50,880 nt of DNA, taken from positions 1-50,880 of the forward strand of contig JASLYJ010000010.1 of the NCBI GenBank assembly GCA_030739855.1. The letters are read 5' to 3'. Of the stretch, positions 9,331 to 18,888 are shown piece after piece. The translations under genes and the position numbers were made by a program. How positions within the stretch are numbered: the first letter of the stretch is position 1; every line of letters begins with the position of its first letter. Under the pieces are notes generated by a model. The model did not search any database and was not told the DNA's origin. It saw only the letters and a program-made list of their open reading frames with translations. Source of the stretch: Alphaproteobacteria bacterium (GTDB lineage Bacteria > Pseudomonadota > Alphaproteobacteria > UBA11136).

Positions 9331-10524
9331 GTGAGCCATGAGGTGGCGAAAGAGGATAGCGCCCCCTTAATTTTTATCATCGCCGGGGAGCCGTCCGGCG
9401 ATGTGCTGGGGGGACGGCTGATGGAAGCTCTAAAGATATACGCCGGAGGATCCGTACGTTTCTGCGGTATTGGCGGTGAGACTATGTCCACTCAGGGGAT
9501 GCACAGCCTCTTTCCTATGGAGGAGCTGACGCTTATGGGGGTGATAGAGATCGTACCCCATCTGCCAAGGCTGCTTCGACGCGTATTGCAGACCACATCC
9601 GTAATCCTAACTCTGCGACCCGACGTGGTGGTAACCATTGATGCGCCGGGCTTTTGCTTTCGTGTGGCCTGCCGCCTCAAACGATGTGTCGAAATGAAGA
9701 ATATCCCCGTTCTACATTACGTAGCTCCTTCAGTCTGGGCCTGGGCGCCGGGCCGTGCGCGCAAGGTGGCACGGTTCCTGGACCATCTTCTGACTCTTTT
9801 GCCTTTCGAACCCCCTTATTTTGAGATTGAGGGCCTTACCAGCACATGCGTGGGACATCCGGTGACGGAAAGCGGTGCTGATAAAGGTGATGGCCCGGCA
9901 TTCCGGGCGCGGCACGGCATTGCTCTTGATGCCTTAGTCCTTTGTGTCCTTCCGGGCAGCCGAGCCACTGAAGTTGCTCGGTTATTACCGGTTTTCTTGG
10001 ATACTGTGAAGCGCCTCGCTGCCCGTTTTGGGAAATTACATGTGGTTGTTCCCGCAGTGCCTGCTTTAGCTGGCCGCATCGAGTCCGCTACGGATGACCA
10101 GCTGCCACCGGTCACGCTTTTGTGCAACGAAAAGGAAAAGTTCCATGCTTTTGCAGCATCCGACGCGGCCCTTGCGGCCTCCGGGACGGTGTCTCTGGAA
10201 CTGGCTATGGCCGGAGTGCCCATGGTCGTTGCCTATCGCATGAATTTGCTGACAACTTGGCTGGCAAAACGCCTAATTCTGGTGAAATACGTCAGTCTCG
10301 TTAATCTACTGCTTGACCGTAGTGCTATTCCGGAATTTCTGTCGGGAAACTGTCGCCCGGAATTCTTAGCCCAAGCCTTGGAAACACTTCTTACGGACGC
10401 TGTTGCGTGTGAGGAACAGCGAGCTTCTTTTGCCGAGGCTTTGGCTATGATCGGGCAGGGAGGGGAGCCCCCTAGCTTCAAGGCAGCCCACCTTGTTTTT
10501 GGCTATGTGAAAAACGCTTATTGA
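9331..10524 (+). CDS. lpxB: Lipid A disaccharide synthase
   Basis: Glycosyltransferase (GT19) that condenses lipid X with UDP-diacylglucosamine at the inner-membrane surface. 397 residues, GTG start at 9331. Motifs: IIAGEPSGDVLGGRLM at the N-terminus, the diagnostic HYVAPSVWAWAPGRARK, LPFEPPYFE, and VLPGSRATEV. It is the last gene of the long + strand envelope run, and gltA converges on it 147 bases downstream. Confidence 0.97.
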   Translation: MSHEVAKEDSAPLIFIIAGEPSGDVLGGRLMEALKIYAGGSVRFCGIGGETMSTQGMHSLFPMEELTLMGVIEIVPHLPRLLRRVLQTTSVILTLRPDVVVTIDAPGFCFRVACRLKRCVEMKNIPVLHYVAPSVWAWAPGRARKVARFLDHLLTLLPFEPPYFEIEGLTSTCVGHPVTESGADKGDGPAFRARHGIALDALVLCVLPGSRATEVARLLPVFLDTVKRLAARFGKLHVVVPAVPALAGRIESATDDQLPPVTLLCNEKEKFHAFAASDAALAASGTVSLELAMAGVPMVVAYRMNLLTTWLAKRLILVKYVSLVNLLLDRSAIPEFLSGNCRPEFLAQALETLLTDAVACEEQRASFAEALAMIGQGGEPPSFKAAHLVFGYVKNAY

Positions 10525-10625
10525 GCTTGCTGGTAATGGATCAGATTGTATGGGGTGCCCAAACTTACCCATAACTGGGGCCAGAAGGAATCCTACGAGC
10601 TGAGAATGGGATGCGATCATACAGC

Positions 10626-10652
10626 CATAGGTGTTGCAGATATTCACCTATG
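10626..10652. terminator. Possible hairpin between convergent lpxB and gltA
   Basis: CATAGGTG (10626-10633) and CACCTATG (10645-10652) form a perfect 8-base inverted repeat with an 11-base loop, in the 147-base gap where the two transcription units converge. There is no T-run after either arm, so it is not a classical intrinsic terminator. It could be an mRNA 3'-end stabiliser for either unit. Nothing else was found in this gap. Confidence 0.3.
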
Positions 10653-10671
10653 ATGTGCGCTCCTTTCGGGC

Positions 10672-12069
10672 TCAAAACTGTTTGGGAACGATCCCCGGGA
10701 ACACATTGCGGCGACGGCGTTTACTGCGTTGTTCAATGGGCAGGTAGATGCGCTGGTTGTAGCCGGAATAAAGCTGGCGCGGGCGACCGATCTTCATGGC
10801 CTTATCCTCCGTCATTTCCTTCCACTGCGCGATCCAGCCTACATTACGTGCTATGGCGAACAAAACGGTAAACATAGAAGTGGGAATACCCAACGCGCGG
10901 AGGATAATGCCAGAATAGAAGTCCACATTGGGAAACAACTTTTTCCTGATAAAATAATTGTCTTCTAGGGCGATCTGTTCCAGTTCCATAGCCAAATCGA
11001 GCAGCGGTTTATTATCATAGCCCAGTTCTTCTAGGACCTCGTGGCAGCTCTCGCGAAGGACTGCGGCGCGGGGGTCGTGATTCTTGTAGACTCGGTGGCC
11101 GAACCCCATAAGGCGGAAGGGGTCATCTTTGTCTTTGGCGCGTCTGATGAATTCAGGGATGTTGTCCTTGTGGCCGATCTCGCGCAGCATGTTAAGAACC
11201 GCTTCATTGGCACCGCCATGGGCCCGCCCCCACAGCGAGGCGATACCTGCGGAAATACAGGCAAAAGGGTTGGCTCCGGACGATCCCGCCAGGCGTACAG
11301 TGGAGGTTGAGGCGTTCTGTTCATGGTCGGCATGAAGGATAAGAATACGGTCGATGGCCCTGGCTTGGATCGGGCTAACCAAGTAGTTTTCGCAGGGCGT
11401 TGCGAACATCATATGGAGAAGGTTTTCCGGATAATTAAGGTCGTTTCGGGGATAGATAAAGGGCTGGCCAATTGAATATTTGTAGGCCATTGCGCCAATG
11501 GTGGGTATTTTGGCGAGTAGCCTGCTGACGGCGATCCAGCGTCCCTCTGGACTGGTAAAATCGTGGATATCATCGTGATAGAAGGCCGATAGTGCGCCCA
11601 CCATACCTACCATAATCGCCATGGGATGGGCGTCACGACGAAATCCCTGAAAGAACTTCATGATCTGTTCATGCACCATGGTGTGGTCAGAAAGGGCTTG
11701 CATGAACTTGCGTTTCTGTTCGCTCGTTGGCAATTCACCGTTAATCAGCAGATAGCAGACCTCCAGATAATCGCTGTGTTCGGCTAGGGCTTCGATACGA
11801 TAGCCGCGGTGCATAAGAATCCCGGCCTCGCCGTCGATGTAGGTGATGGCTGACTTACAGCTTCCCGTGGAGGTAAAGCCTGGATCATAGGTAAAAAGCC
11901 CGGTCTTGGAATACAAGGTCCTGATATCCATCACGCCAGGGCCTTCCGTTCCCTCCAGGATCGGCAGAACTAGGGATTGTCCCGTGCGGTTATCGGTAAG
12001 CGTAACCGTGCTGCGCGAACCCTTTTGCCCCCTGGCAAAGGCTTTGAGGGCTTTTGTTCGTGGATTCAT
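10672..12069 (-). CDS. gltA: Citrate synthase (type II), extended at both ends
   Basis: Condenses acetyl-CoA with oxaloacetate at the entry of the TCA cycle. Catalytic motifs are present: [10 protein letters not shown] (His), [15 protein letters not shown] (His and signature) and [10 protein letters not shown] (Asp). At 465 residues it is longer than the usual 425-440. About 25 basic residues precede the normal beginning (near TLTDNRTGQ), and no internal ATG/GTG/TTG there would give the shorter form. A basic tail, [17 protein letters not shown], follows the usual end near [21 protein letters not shown] lies about 12 bases before the ATG. It is transcribed away from gltX. Confidence 0.96.
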   Translation of the reverse strand: MNPRTKALKAFARGQKGSRSTVTLTDNRTGQSLVLPILEGTEGPGVMDIRTLYSKTGLFTYDPGFTSTGSCKSAITYIDGEAGILMHRGYRIEALAEHSDYLEVCYLLINGELPTSEQKRKFMQALSDHTMVHEQIMKFFQGFRRDAHPMAIMVGMVGALSAFYHDDIHDFTSPEGRWIAVSRLLAKIPTIGAMAYKYSIGQPFIYPRNDLNYPENLLHMMFATPCENYLVSPIQARAIDRILILHADHEQNASTSTVRLAGSSGANPFACISAGIASLWGRAHGGANEAVLNMLREIGHKDNIPEFIRRAKDKDDPFRLMGFGHRVYKNHDPRAAVLRESCHEVLEELGYDNKPLLDLAMELEQIALEDNYFIRKKLFPNVDFYSGIILRALGIPTSMFTVLFAIARNVGWIAQWKEMTEDKAMKIGRPRQLYSGYNQRIYLPIEQRSKRRRRNVFPGIVPKQF

Positions 12070-12101
12070 GGGGCGTTGGCTCCTTTGATGGAGATGAGAT
12101 C

Positions 12102-12130
12102 ACCGGTAATTGCTATGGATAGCGACCGGT
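12102..12130 (-). promoter_or_regulatory. Hairpin in the gltA 5' leader
   Basis: Two ACCGGT copies (12102-12107 and 12125-12130; each a palindrome, so they pair) enclose GCTATGGATAGC (12112-12123), which gives a second stem GCTA/TAGC with a four-base loop. Read on the minus strand, this hairpin lies between the TATAAT at 12195-12200 and the gltA ribosome site at about 12080-12086. It could influence translation or mRNA stability. The pairing is seen directly; the role is inference. Confidence 0.4.
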
Positions 12131-12154
12131 AGCCAGCTGTACACACTGGATCCC

Positions 12155-12200
12155 TGTCATTTGACACAATCGAAGAAAATCTCGCCTTCAGCCTATTATA
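12155..12200 (-). promoter_or_regulatory. Candidate gltA promoter with inverted repeat
   Basis: On the minus strand a perfect TATAAT occupies 12200-12195, about 130 bases before the gltA start. The -35 is poor: only T-rich sequence around TTTTCC at 17 bases upstream. Downstream, 12155-12166 reads TGTCATTTGACA on the + strand, an inverted repeat TGTCA/TGACA with two bases between, a plausible operator position. gltX ends just upstream, so gltA can be expressed separately. Confidence 0.4.
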
Positions 12201-12241
12201 GCAGAATTTCCCATAACGGAAAAAATGGAGGCGCGTTCCCC

Positions 12242-13642
12242 TTATTTTGTCACGTCTGAAAGGCGACCCAGGCTTTCTTCACGGCCTAGAACGTCCATAA
12301 CTTCGAAGATCGGCGGTGACGTCTTGGACCCAGTCAATGCTGCTCGCAAGGGTTGGGCTACCTGTCCTAGCTTGATTCCGGTCTCCTCGGCATAAGCTCG
12401 CACCAGCCCTTCCAGCACCCTGGCCTCCCAGTTCTTCGCAGCACTGAGGAGAGGCAGGATGTCGGCCACTTTTTGGCGTCCCTTGCTATCAAGGACAATA
12501 AGGGCTTTCTTGTCTAGAGGAACGGGACGGTTTATAACATAAAATCTTGCGTTTTCAATAAGATTGTTGGTTTTTTTTGCTCTTTCCTTTAACCCTTCCA
12601 TTCCTCTTTCAAGGCGTGATTTTCCCGCCTCGTTTAGCCTGTGGCCAAGGGTTTTTTCAAGGTGTGGGAGAATGAGTTCCACGAGACGGGAGTCCGCGGC
12701 TTGGCGCATGTAATGACCGTTGAGGTTGTCGAGCTTGGCGAAGTCAAAGCGCGCAGGGGAGCGGATAACAGCATTGAGGTCGAACCATTGGATGGCTTGT
12801 TCGGTGGAGATGATCTCATCGTCGCCATGTCCCCAGCCCAGCCGTAAAAGGTAATTGCGTAGGGCCTCTGGCAGATAGCCCATTTCGCGATAGGCCTCTA
12901 CCCCCAGCGCCCCGTGGCGTTTTGATAATTTGGCGTTGTCGGACCCGTGGATCAGGGGAATATGCCCGAATGCCGGAGGTTTCCAACTCAAGGCAAGATA
13001 GAGTTGAGTCTGGCGGTAGGCGTTGGTCAGATGGTCATCGCCACGTATCACGTGGGTCACACCCATGTCGTTATCATCCACAACTACGCTTAGCATGTAG
13101 GTGGGTGTGCCGTCGGCCCGCAGGATCACCATGTCATCGAGATGTTTATTAGCGTTAGTGACAGTGCCCTGGACTAGGTCCTCGATAACGGTGTTGCCAT
13201 CTTGGGGAGCCCTGAACCTGATTACGGGAGGGACGCCGGGCGGAGCTTCGGCAGGATCGCGGTCGCGCCAGTACCCATTGTAGCGCACGGGTTTGCCGTT
13301 GGTGCGGGCCTCTTCCCGCATGGCGGCCAGTTCCTCGGGGCTGCAGTAACAATGATAGGCCTTGCCGGCATCGAGAAGCCTCTGCGCTATTTTCGCATGG
13401 CGGACGGTATTGGCGGATTGGTAGACCACTTTGCCATCAGGGGAGAGCCCCAGCCAGTCAAGCCCATCGACTATGGCGTCAATCGCTTCTTTAGTGGACC
13501 GTTTGCGGTCGGTGTCCTCAATTCGTAGGAGATAGGTTCCTCCGTGATGACGGGCGTAGAGCCAATTAAAGAGCGCTGTGCGAGCGCCTCCGATATGAAG
13601 GAATCCAGTGGGGGAAGGAGCAAAACGGGTCACGACCGTCAT
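12242..13642 (-). CDS. gltX: Glutamate-tRNA ligase
   Basis: Class Ib aminoacyl-tRNA synthetase charging tRNA-Glu in the cytoplasm. 466 residues. The HIGH element is in [18 protein letters not shown] (His16-Gly18), and the KMSKS-like element is in [10 protein letters not shown], about residue 245. The C-terminal anticodon-binding region is complete. The gene begins only 37 bases after the lexA stop, so read-through from the lexA promoter is likely. Many alphaproteobacteria carry a second GltX elsewhere; this window cannot show that. Confidence 0.96.
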   Translation of the reverse strand: MTVVTRFAPSPTGFLHIGGARTALFNWLYARHHGGTYLLRIEDTDRKRSTKEAIDAIVDGLDWLGLSPDGKVVYQSANTVRHAKIAQRLLDAGKAYHCYCSPEELAAMREEARTNGKPVRYNGYWRDRDPAEAPPGVPPVIRFRAPQDGNTVIEDLVQGTVTNANKHLDDMVILRADGTPTYMLSVVVDDNDMGVTHVIRGDDHLTNAYRQTQLYLALSWKPPAFGHIPLIHGSDNAKLSKRHGALGVEAYREMGYLPEALRNYLLRLGWGHGDDEIISTEQAIQWFDLNAVIRSPARFDFAKLDNLNGHYMRQAADSRLVELILPHLEKTLGHRLNEAGKSRLERGMEGLKERAKKTNNLIENARFYVINRPVPLDKKALIVLDSKGRQKVADILPLLSAAKNWEARVLEGLVRAYAEETGIKLGQVAQPLRAALTGSKTSPPIFEVMDVLGREESLGRLSDVTK

Positions 13643-13679
13643 GGCAGATAAACTGTTTCCGTGTGTTAGCGTTTGGGCG

Positions 13680-14396
13680 CTAATATTTGCGCATCAACCC
13701 CACGAGGCGGCCCTGGATTTTGACCCGGTCGGGTCCAAAAATGTGGGTTTCAAAAGCCGTATTAGCTGGCTCTAAGGCCACGGATTCTCCCTTACGTCGG
13801 ACTCGTTTTAGAGTCACCTCCTCGTCATCGACAAGGGCTACTACGATGGTGCCGTTTTCAGCGGTATCGCATCGCTGTATGAGAGCGGTATCACCGTTAA
13901 AGATTCCTACGTTGATCATGGAATCACCTTCCACCTCAAGGGCGTAGTGTTCTCCGTGCCCGAGCAGACTGGCTGGCACTGACACGTGGTCCGATTCACC
14001 GCGCAGGGCCTCGATGGGGGCGCCCGCGGCAATGGTACCGTAAAGGGGAAGTTCCACGGCCTCTGCCTCGTTGGCGGGGGTCACGCCGGAGAGGGATTTG
14101 AAGTCACCGTGGATTACCTTAGCATCGAAGCCGATATCATTGCTGCTTATACCCCCGGCGGCGGGTGTGGAAACAGCGGTTTCCTCGGGCATTTTCAGAA
14201 CTTCTAGGGCGCGAGCACGATGAGGCATTCGGTGGATAAACCCCCGTTCCTCAAGCCCAGTTATGAGGCGGTGAATACCAGATTTTGATCTTAACCCGAG
14301 GGCATCCTTCATTTCGTCGTAGGATGGTGAGATGCCAGTCTGTGCCAGGCGTTCGTTGATAAGCATCAACAGTTCATGTTGTTTCTTCGTGAGCAT
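13680..14396 (-). CDS. lexA: LexA repressor, SOS regulator and self-cleaving protease
   Basis: Represses SOS genes; RecA filaments trigger its self-cleavage. 238 residues from the ATG at 14396; a frame extension to 14438 would add 14 residues with no homology. The N-terminal winged helix begins [12 protein letters not shown] and has the recognition region [12 protein letters not shown]. The Ala124-Gly125 cleavage site is in TIAAGAP. The catalytic Ser159 (EGDSM) and Lys197 (EEVTLKRV) are both present, so it should be cleavable. AGAGGGG precedes the start. It lies downstream of moeA but has its own promoter with an SOS box. Confidence 0.97.
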   Translation of the reverse strand: MLTKKQHELLMLINERLAQTGISPSYDEMKDALGLRSKSGIHRLITGLEERGFIHRMPHRARALEVLKMPEETAVSTPAAGGISSNDIGFDAKVIHGDFKSLSGVTPANEAEAVELPLYGTIAAGAPIEALRGESDHVSVPASLLGHGEHYALEVEGDSMINVGIFNGDTALIQRCDTAENGTIVVALVDDEEVTLKRVRRKGESVALEPANTAFETHIFGPDRVKIQGRLVGLMRKY

Positions 14397-14480
14397 GGAA
14401 AGGAGCCCCTCTGAAATCCCATAAGACCCGTGAATCACACTGTGACCACCAACAAGAACAAAAGCAAAACCTTCAATGAT

Positions 14481-14509
14481 GTTCTAGTTTGGTTCATGTT
14501 GCCCGTCAA
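14481..14509 (-). promoter_or_regulatory. lexA promoter overlapped by an SOS box
   Basis: On the minus strand TTGACG (14509-14504) is followed by exactly 17 bases and TAGAAC (14486-14481), a good sigma-70 type promoter. GAACCAAACTAGAAC (14495-14481) covers the end of the spacer and the -10; it equals GTTC-N7-GTTC on the + strand, the LexA operator consensus known for alphaproteobacteria. It lies about 85 bases before the lexA ATG. LexA bound here would block its own promoter. Overlapping GCCC/GGGC repeats at 14501-14524 could form alternative short hairpins after moeA. Confidence 0.88.
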
Positions 14510-14535
14510 GGGCTTTTTGCCCGGGGAAAGGGGGG

Positions 14536-15747
14536 TTACCCGGCATGGCGACCGGCTAAGGGGATCACAGTGACACACTCACCGACCTTGGCCGCTTGGG
14601 CATTGGGAGGCCGGATCAATAAGCCGTTGGCCTGAGAGAGAATGGAGATCATAGCGCTGTCCTGTTTGGGAAGGGGTGTTGCTGTCATGTTTCCCTCCCT
14701 GTCTGTGGAAAGGTGCGCCCGCAAATAACACTGACGTTCGTCATTAGCATCTAAATTACAAGTCAGCCGCGCAGATATTTCCTCGGTTCTCCCGTCACAG
14801 ACCCCTAGCATGGCGTCTATGGCAGGTCGCAGGTAAACCGTGGCACAGACCAACGTGGCAACCGGATTGCCAGGAAAACCGAGAAAGGGAACACCGGAAA
14901 AATGGCCGAACAGGAGTGGTTTTCCAGGTCGCATGGCTACGCCCCAGAAATTCACCTTCAAGCCGTGCCTACCCAGAGCATCACGCACAATATCGTGATC
15001 TCCCACGGAAACACCACCGCTGGTGACGAGAAGATCACTGTCTTTCGCGCCTGTGGCCAGCGCAGCCAGTGCCTTTTCGTCGTCGGGTGCTATCCCCAAG
15101 TCCATAGGGTTACCGCCGCAGGAATCCACGAAGGCCGCTAGGCCAGGGCCGTTGGAGCCAGGAATCCGGTTGGGTCCTGGCGTTTTGCCAGGCAGGATCA
15201 GCTCATTCCCGGTGGACAGTATGGCGATGCTGGGTTTGCGGCGCACCGTCAGATGAGATAGGTTCATGGCCGCGGCGAAGGCAATATCCCGGGGGGCGAG
15301 CCGTCGCCCGGCCTTCAGCCCCACCTCATCGGTTTTGAAATCCATCCCTTGACGACGGATATAGGTACCGTCTCGGGCTCCCTTCACCACCATCACCGTC
15401 TCGCCGTTCCGTTCCGTATTTTCCTGAATGATGATGGTGTCGGCCCCCTGGGGCACTGTGCCGCCAGTGAAGATGCGTACCGCTTGGCCAGACATGACCT
15501 CATCCTTGTAAGCTCCCCCCGCCGGGGCTTCACCCATTACTGAAAGCGAAACCGGGACTTGCGCCACGTCTTTAGCACGCACGGCGTAGCCGTCCATGGC
15601 TGAAACGTCGGTTGGGGGGTGGCTGACGGCGGCATACGCATCCTCGGCCAAGACCCGCCCCAAGGCTTTCTCTAGGCTCACTTCTTCACCGGGAAGTGGC
15701 GAAAAGGCCTCGGTGGTTCGCGCTAGAGCTTCTTCAACTGATATCAT
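14536..15747 (-). CDS. moeA: Molybdopterin molybdenumtransferase
   Basis: Inserts molybdate into adenylylated molybdopterin in the last step of molybdenum cofactor synthesis. 403 residues. Motifs: DVSAMDGYAVRA near the N-terminus, ILSTGNELI, and TSGGVSVGDHD in the molybdopterin-binding domain, then PGKPLLFG and LGFPGNPVA. The start overlaps the moaC stop (TAATG), so the two are coupled. Confidence 0.96.
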   Translation of the reverse strand: MISVEEALARTTEAFSPLPGEEVSLEKALGRVLAEDAYAAVSHPPTDVSAMDGYAVRAKDVAQVPVSLSVMGEAPAGGAYKDEVMSGQAVRIFTGGTVPQGADTIIIQENTERNGETVMVVKGARDGTYIRRQGMDFKTDEVGLKAGRRLAPRDIAFAAAMNLSHLTVRRKPSIAILSTGNELILPGKTPGPNRIPGSNGPGLAAFVDSCGGNPMDLGIAPDDEKALAALATGAKDSDLLVTSGGVSVGDHDIVRDALGRHGLKVNFWGVAMRPGKPLLFGHFSGVPFLGFPGNPVATLVCATVYLRPAIDAMLGVCDGRTEEISARLTCNLDANDERQCYLRAHLSTDREGNMTATPLPKQDSAMISILSQANGLLIRPPNAQAAKVGECVTVIPLAGRHAG

Positions 15748-16223
15748 TATTTAGACTCATAACTACCTGATTTTCCACCTGATTTATTAGTTAGCCTTAT
15801 GTCCGTCATTCGCATGGAACGATCTAAGGCCTTACACATGTCATAGATCGTTAAGGCGGCTACGGAGACGGCGGTTAGTGCTTCCATCTCGACCCCGGTG
15901 CGTCCCTTAATGCGGCAGGTGGCAATTATATCCAAAGCATTGCGTTCCCTGTCGCAGGTCATATCCACGGTGACAACGTTGAGGGCTAGCGGGTGGCACA
16001 GGGGTATCAGTTCCGACGTACGTTTGGCAGCCATGATTCCCGCAGTGCGCGCGATTCCCAGTACATCACCCTTACCTACAGAACCCTCCTCGATCTTGAC
16101 TAGGGTTTCTGGTTCCATGATCACTGAGCCTTTGGCTGTGGCCATGCGCTCGGTGACATCCTTGCCCGACACGTCCACCATGGTCGCTTTGCCGTGTTTA
16201 TCGAAATGGGTGAAGTCGCCCAT
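15747..16223 (-). CDS. moaC: Cyclic pyranopterin monophosphate synthase
   Basis: With MoaA it converts GTP to cyclic pyranopterin, the first step of molybdenum cofactor synthesis. 158 residues, the family length. Conserved [16 protein letters not shown] at the start, [13 protein letters not shown] in the middle, and [20 protein letters not shown] with a downstream K-S-G-G-K-S-G near the C-terminus. It lies 38 bases after trpC and its stop overlaps the moeA start. moaA is not in the window. Confidence 0.97.
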   Translation of the reverse strand: MGDFTHFDKHGKATMVDVSGKDVTERMATAKGSVIMEPETLVKIEEGSVGKGDVLGIARTAGIMAAKRTSELIPLCHPLALNVVTVDMTCDRERNALDIIATCRIKGRTGVEMEALTAVSVAALTIYDMCKALDRSMRMTDIRLTNKSGGKSGSYESK

Positions 16224-16261
16224 GACTTTGGTCTCCCTTCACTACTTCAGTATTCATATTG

Positions 16262-17101
16262 CTATAAGTGTGGGGGGCTGAGAATTTTTTTCGTAGCCAT
16301 CTCCACATCCTCCTCGCACATAAGGGATTCTCCTACCAGAAAGGCATGTGCTTCGGCTTGCGCCATACGGTCGAGGTCGGCACGAGTGTAAAGCCCGCTC
16401 TCGCTAACTATTAAGTATTCCAGCCCTCTGTTTTCCCAGGCATCATATTTCTCCCTCATGCGTGCAGCCAGCCTCTCGGTGGTGGCAAGGTCGGTCTCGA
16501 AGGTCTTGAGGTTGCGGTTGTTGACGCCGATCAGCCAGCCAGGTGGGAAGCGTAGGGCAAGGGCGCGGTCCATTTCCGCCTCGTCGTGGACCTCCACTAG
16601 CACGTCCATACCCAGGTTCCTGGCCACCTCTTCAAGTTCCAAGGCCTGTCCGTCATCTATTATGGCCATGATCAGCAGGATGCAATCGGCGCCTAGGGCC
16701 CGCGATTCCACGATCTGGTAGGGATCGAGCATGAAGTCCTTGCGCAGGACGGGCAGTGATACCGCCGCCCGTGCGGTCGTCAGATGGTCATCCTTGCCCT
16801 GGAAATAAGGCTCGTCTGTGATTACCGAGAGACAGGCTGCACCACCTCTCTCATAGGCGCGAGAAATTTTTGCAGGATCGAATTTTTTGCGGATCAAGCC
16901 TTTGCTTGGCGAGGCTTTTTTGACTTCGGCGATAAGGGCAGGACGGCAACTTTCACGGACCACTTGGAGCCTTGAAAAAAAGCCACGTGGCGCCGGCGCG
17001 GCTCGCGCTGCTTGCGATAATTCATTTATTCCCCGCGCCTTTTTACTGGCGGCTATGTGGTTTCGTTTATCGGTGCAGATTTGGGTCAGAACGTCGCTCA
17101 T
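16262..17101 (-). CDS. trpC: Indole-3-glycerol phosphate synthase
   Basis: Closes the indole ring from CdRP in tryptophan synthesis. 279 residues, a TIM barrel. Motifs: EVKKASPSKG, LPVLRKDFMLDPYQIVESRA, GVNNRNLKTF and VSESG in barrel order. It is monofunctional, with no TrpF fusion. It starts 5 bases after trpD and is followed by moaC. Confidence 0.97.
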   Translation of the reverse strand: MSDVLTQICTDKRNHIAASKKARGINELSQAARAAPAPRGFFSRLQVVRESCRPALIAEVKKASPSKGLIRKKFDPAKISRAYERGGAACLSVITDEPYFQGKDDHLTTARAAVSLPVLRKDFMLDPYQIVESRALGADCILLIMAIIDDGQALELEEVARNLGMDVLVEVHDEAEMDRALALRFPPGWLIGVNNRNLKTFETDLATTERLAARMREKYDAWENRGLEYLIVSESGLYTRADLDRMAQAEAHAFLVGESLMCEEDVEMATKKILSPPHL

Positions 17102-17106
17102 AGCCC

Positions 17107-18123
17107 CTATTCTCCGTTGGTGATGGCCACAAGCTTCTCCAACGTTTGTCGTGCCGCACCCTCGTCAATGGCCTGTGTCGCCAACTTCACACCTCCGGTT
17201 AGGTCTTCGGCACGGCCGGCGATGACCAGCGCCGCGGCGCTGTTGAGAAGGACGATGTCGCGTAGAGGGCCTTTTTTACCGTTTAGAAGGGCGTTCATCA
17301 TGGCGGCGTTTCCATCTGGATCGCTACCCAGCAGGGCTTCAGGCGAGGTGCGGGAGAGCCCGGCATCCTCTGGCGTCACCTCGAAACAGGAAATGCTTCC
17401 CTCCTTCAGCTCGGCCACGTGAGTGGGGCCGGTGGTAGTGATTTCATCCATGCCGTCGGAACCATGCACCACCCATGCTCGCTTTAAACCCAGCCGCTCC
17501 AGCACGTTGGCCAGGGGCTCGACCCAGGATTTATCGAAAACCCCCACCAGTTGCTTCTTGGTGCCTGCCGGGTTGGCTAGTGGCCCAACTAGGTTGAAGA
17601 TAGTGCGGGTACCGATTTCCTGCCGCGCCTTGGCCACGTGGCGCATGGCGCCGTGATGGCGCGGAGCCATGAGAAAACAGATATTGGCTTGCTTTAAGGC
17701 CAGTTGCAGCACCTTCGGTTCGGCCTCGATATTGACGCCCAGCGCTACCAGCACGTCGGCTGATCCCGATTTGGAAGTCAGCGCTCGGTTGCCGTGCTTG
17801 GCCACCGGCACGCCACAACTAGCTGTTACCAGAGCGCTGGCGGTGGAGATATTGAAACTACCCTTTGCGTCACCTCCTGTACCACAGGTATCAATAGCGT
17901 CATCAGGGGCATCTATACTGACGGCGTGGGCACGCAGTATACGGGCGGCACCCGTGATTTCCTCCACGCTTTCTCCACGTAGGCGAAGTCCCATGAGGAA
18001 GGCGCCGATTTGGGCGTCGCTGGCTTTGCCCCCCATGATAACAGCGAAGGCCGTTTCGGCTTCTTCCTGGGAAAGGGTTTCGCCTTTAGCTACCAGCGCG
18101 AGATAGGGCTTGAGGTCAGACAT
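17107..18123 (-). CDS. trpD: Anthranilate phosphoribosyltransferase
   Basis: Joins anthranilate to PRPP in the second step of the tryptophan branch. 338 residues. Glycine-rich DTCGTGGDAKGSFNIST binds PRPP, and VAKHGNRALTSKSGSAD and FLMAPRHHGAMRHV are diagnostic. It lies 11 bases downstream of trpG and 5 bases upstream of trpC, so it is one transcription unit. Confidence 0.97.
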   Translation of the reverse strand: MSDLKPYLALVAKGETLSQEEAETAFAVIMGGKASDAQIGAFLMGLRLRGESVEEITGAARILRAHAVSIDAPDDAIDTCGTGGDAKGSFNISTASALVTASCGVPVAKHGNRALTSKSGSADVLVALGVNIEAEPKVLQLALKQANICFLMAPRHHGAMRHVAKARQEIGTRTIFNLVGPLANPAGTKKQLVGVFDKSWVEPLANVLERLGLKRAWVVHGSDGMDEITTTGPTHVAELKEGSISCFEVTPEDAGLSRTSPEALLGSDPDGNAAMMNALLNGKKGPLRDIVLLNSAAALVIAGRAEDLTGGVKLATQAIDEGAARQTLEKLVAITNGE

Positions 18124-18134
18124 GGGCCTCCCCC

Positions 18135-18752
18135 TTACTCCCGCGGCGGCTTTAATGTAGTGGGTGTGATGGGTTTTCCTGTGGCCAGTTCAAGGAAATT
18201 ACCAAGCAGTTTGTGGCCGTGCTCGGTGGCGATACTTTCGGGGTGAAACTGCACCCCGTGGGAGGGCATCTCTTTGTGGGCTAGCCCCATTATTAGGCCG
18301 TCATCGGATTCTGCAGTGACCTCCAAACAACTGGGCAGACTCTCCCGTTCCACGATCAAGGAATGATAGCGGGTGGCGGTAAAAGTATTGGGAAGATCCT
18401 TGAGCACGCTTTTTCCTCCGTGGGAGATTTTACTCACCTTACCGTGCATGGGAGCCGGTGCTCGCACCACCTTGCCGCCGAAGGCTTGGCCGATGGCCTG
18501 ATGGCCTAGGCAGACACCGAGCATGGGTGTAACTCCGCTAGTAGCATTCTTGCAGATTAGGTCGAGACAGATGCCAGAGTGGTCTGGATCGCAAGGACCA
18601 GGGGAAATGATGATCCCCTGTGCGCCCAGGGCCAGGGCTTCGTTGGCGCTCAAGGCATCATTGCGTTTCACCACCACCTCGGCGCCCATCTCGCCCAAGT
18701 AATGGACGAGGTTGTAGGTGAAACTGTCGTAATTATCGATTAACAGAAACAT
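18135..18752 (-). CDS. trpG: Anthranilate synthase glutamine amidotransferase subunit
   Basis: Supplies ammonia from glutamine to TrpE for anthranilate synthesis. 205 residues. Class I amidotransferase triad: Cys in [17 protein letters not shown], His and Glu in [32 protein letters not shown] is the classic N-terminus. Its partner trpE is 1.4 kb upstream and separated from it by an opposite-strand gene, so trpG needs a promoter in 18753-18888. A weak candidate is TATAAC on the minus strand at 18804-18799, with no good -35. Confidence 0.96.
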   Translation of the reverse strand: MFLLIDNYDSFTYNLVHYLGEMGAEVVVKRNDALSANEALALGAQGIIISPGPCDPDHSGICLDLICKNATSGVTPMLGVCLGHQAIGQAFGGKVVRAPAPMHGKVSKISHGGKSVLKDLPNTFTATRYHSLIVERESLPSCLEVTAESDDGLIMGLAHKEMPSHGVQFHPESIATEHGHKLLGNFLELATGKPITPTTLKPPRE

Positions 18753-18888
18753 TTCAATATGTTAAGGAAATTTCAGGATATTGGTTTGCCTCCAGGGTGT
18801 TATATCAGGTCGTGGGAGCGAAAGAAAAGCGCCCAACCTCTCACCTCCTCGCTTGACTCGATCTGTACGAGGTAATCCAAATAGCTCC

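Noticed and set aside
10626-10652. Classical intrinsic terminator after lpxB
   Set aside because: The stem is perfect but neither strand has a T-run after it, so it is reported only as a possible hairpin.
18781-18888. N-terminal extension of the deacetylase gene from a TTG
   Set aside because: 36 residues without family similarity; the ATG at 18889 gives a normal membrane anchor.
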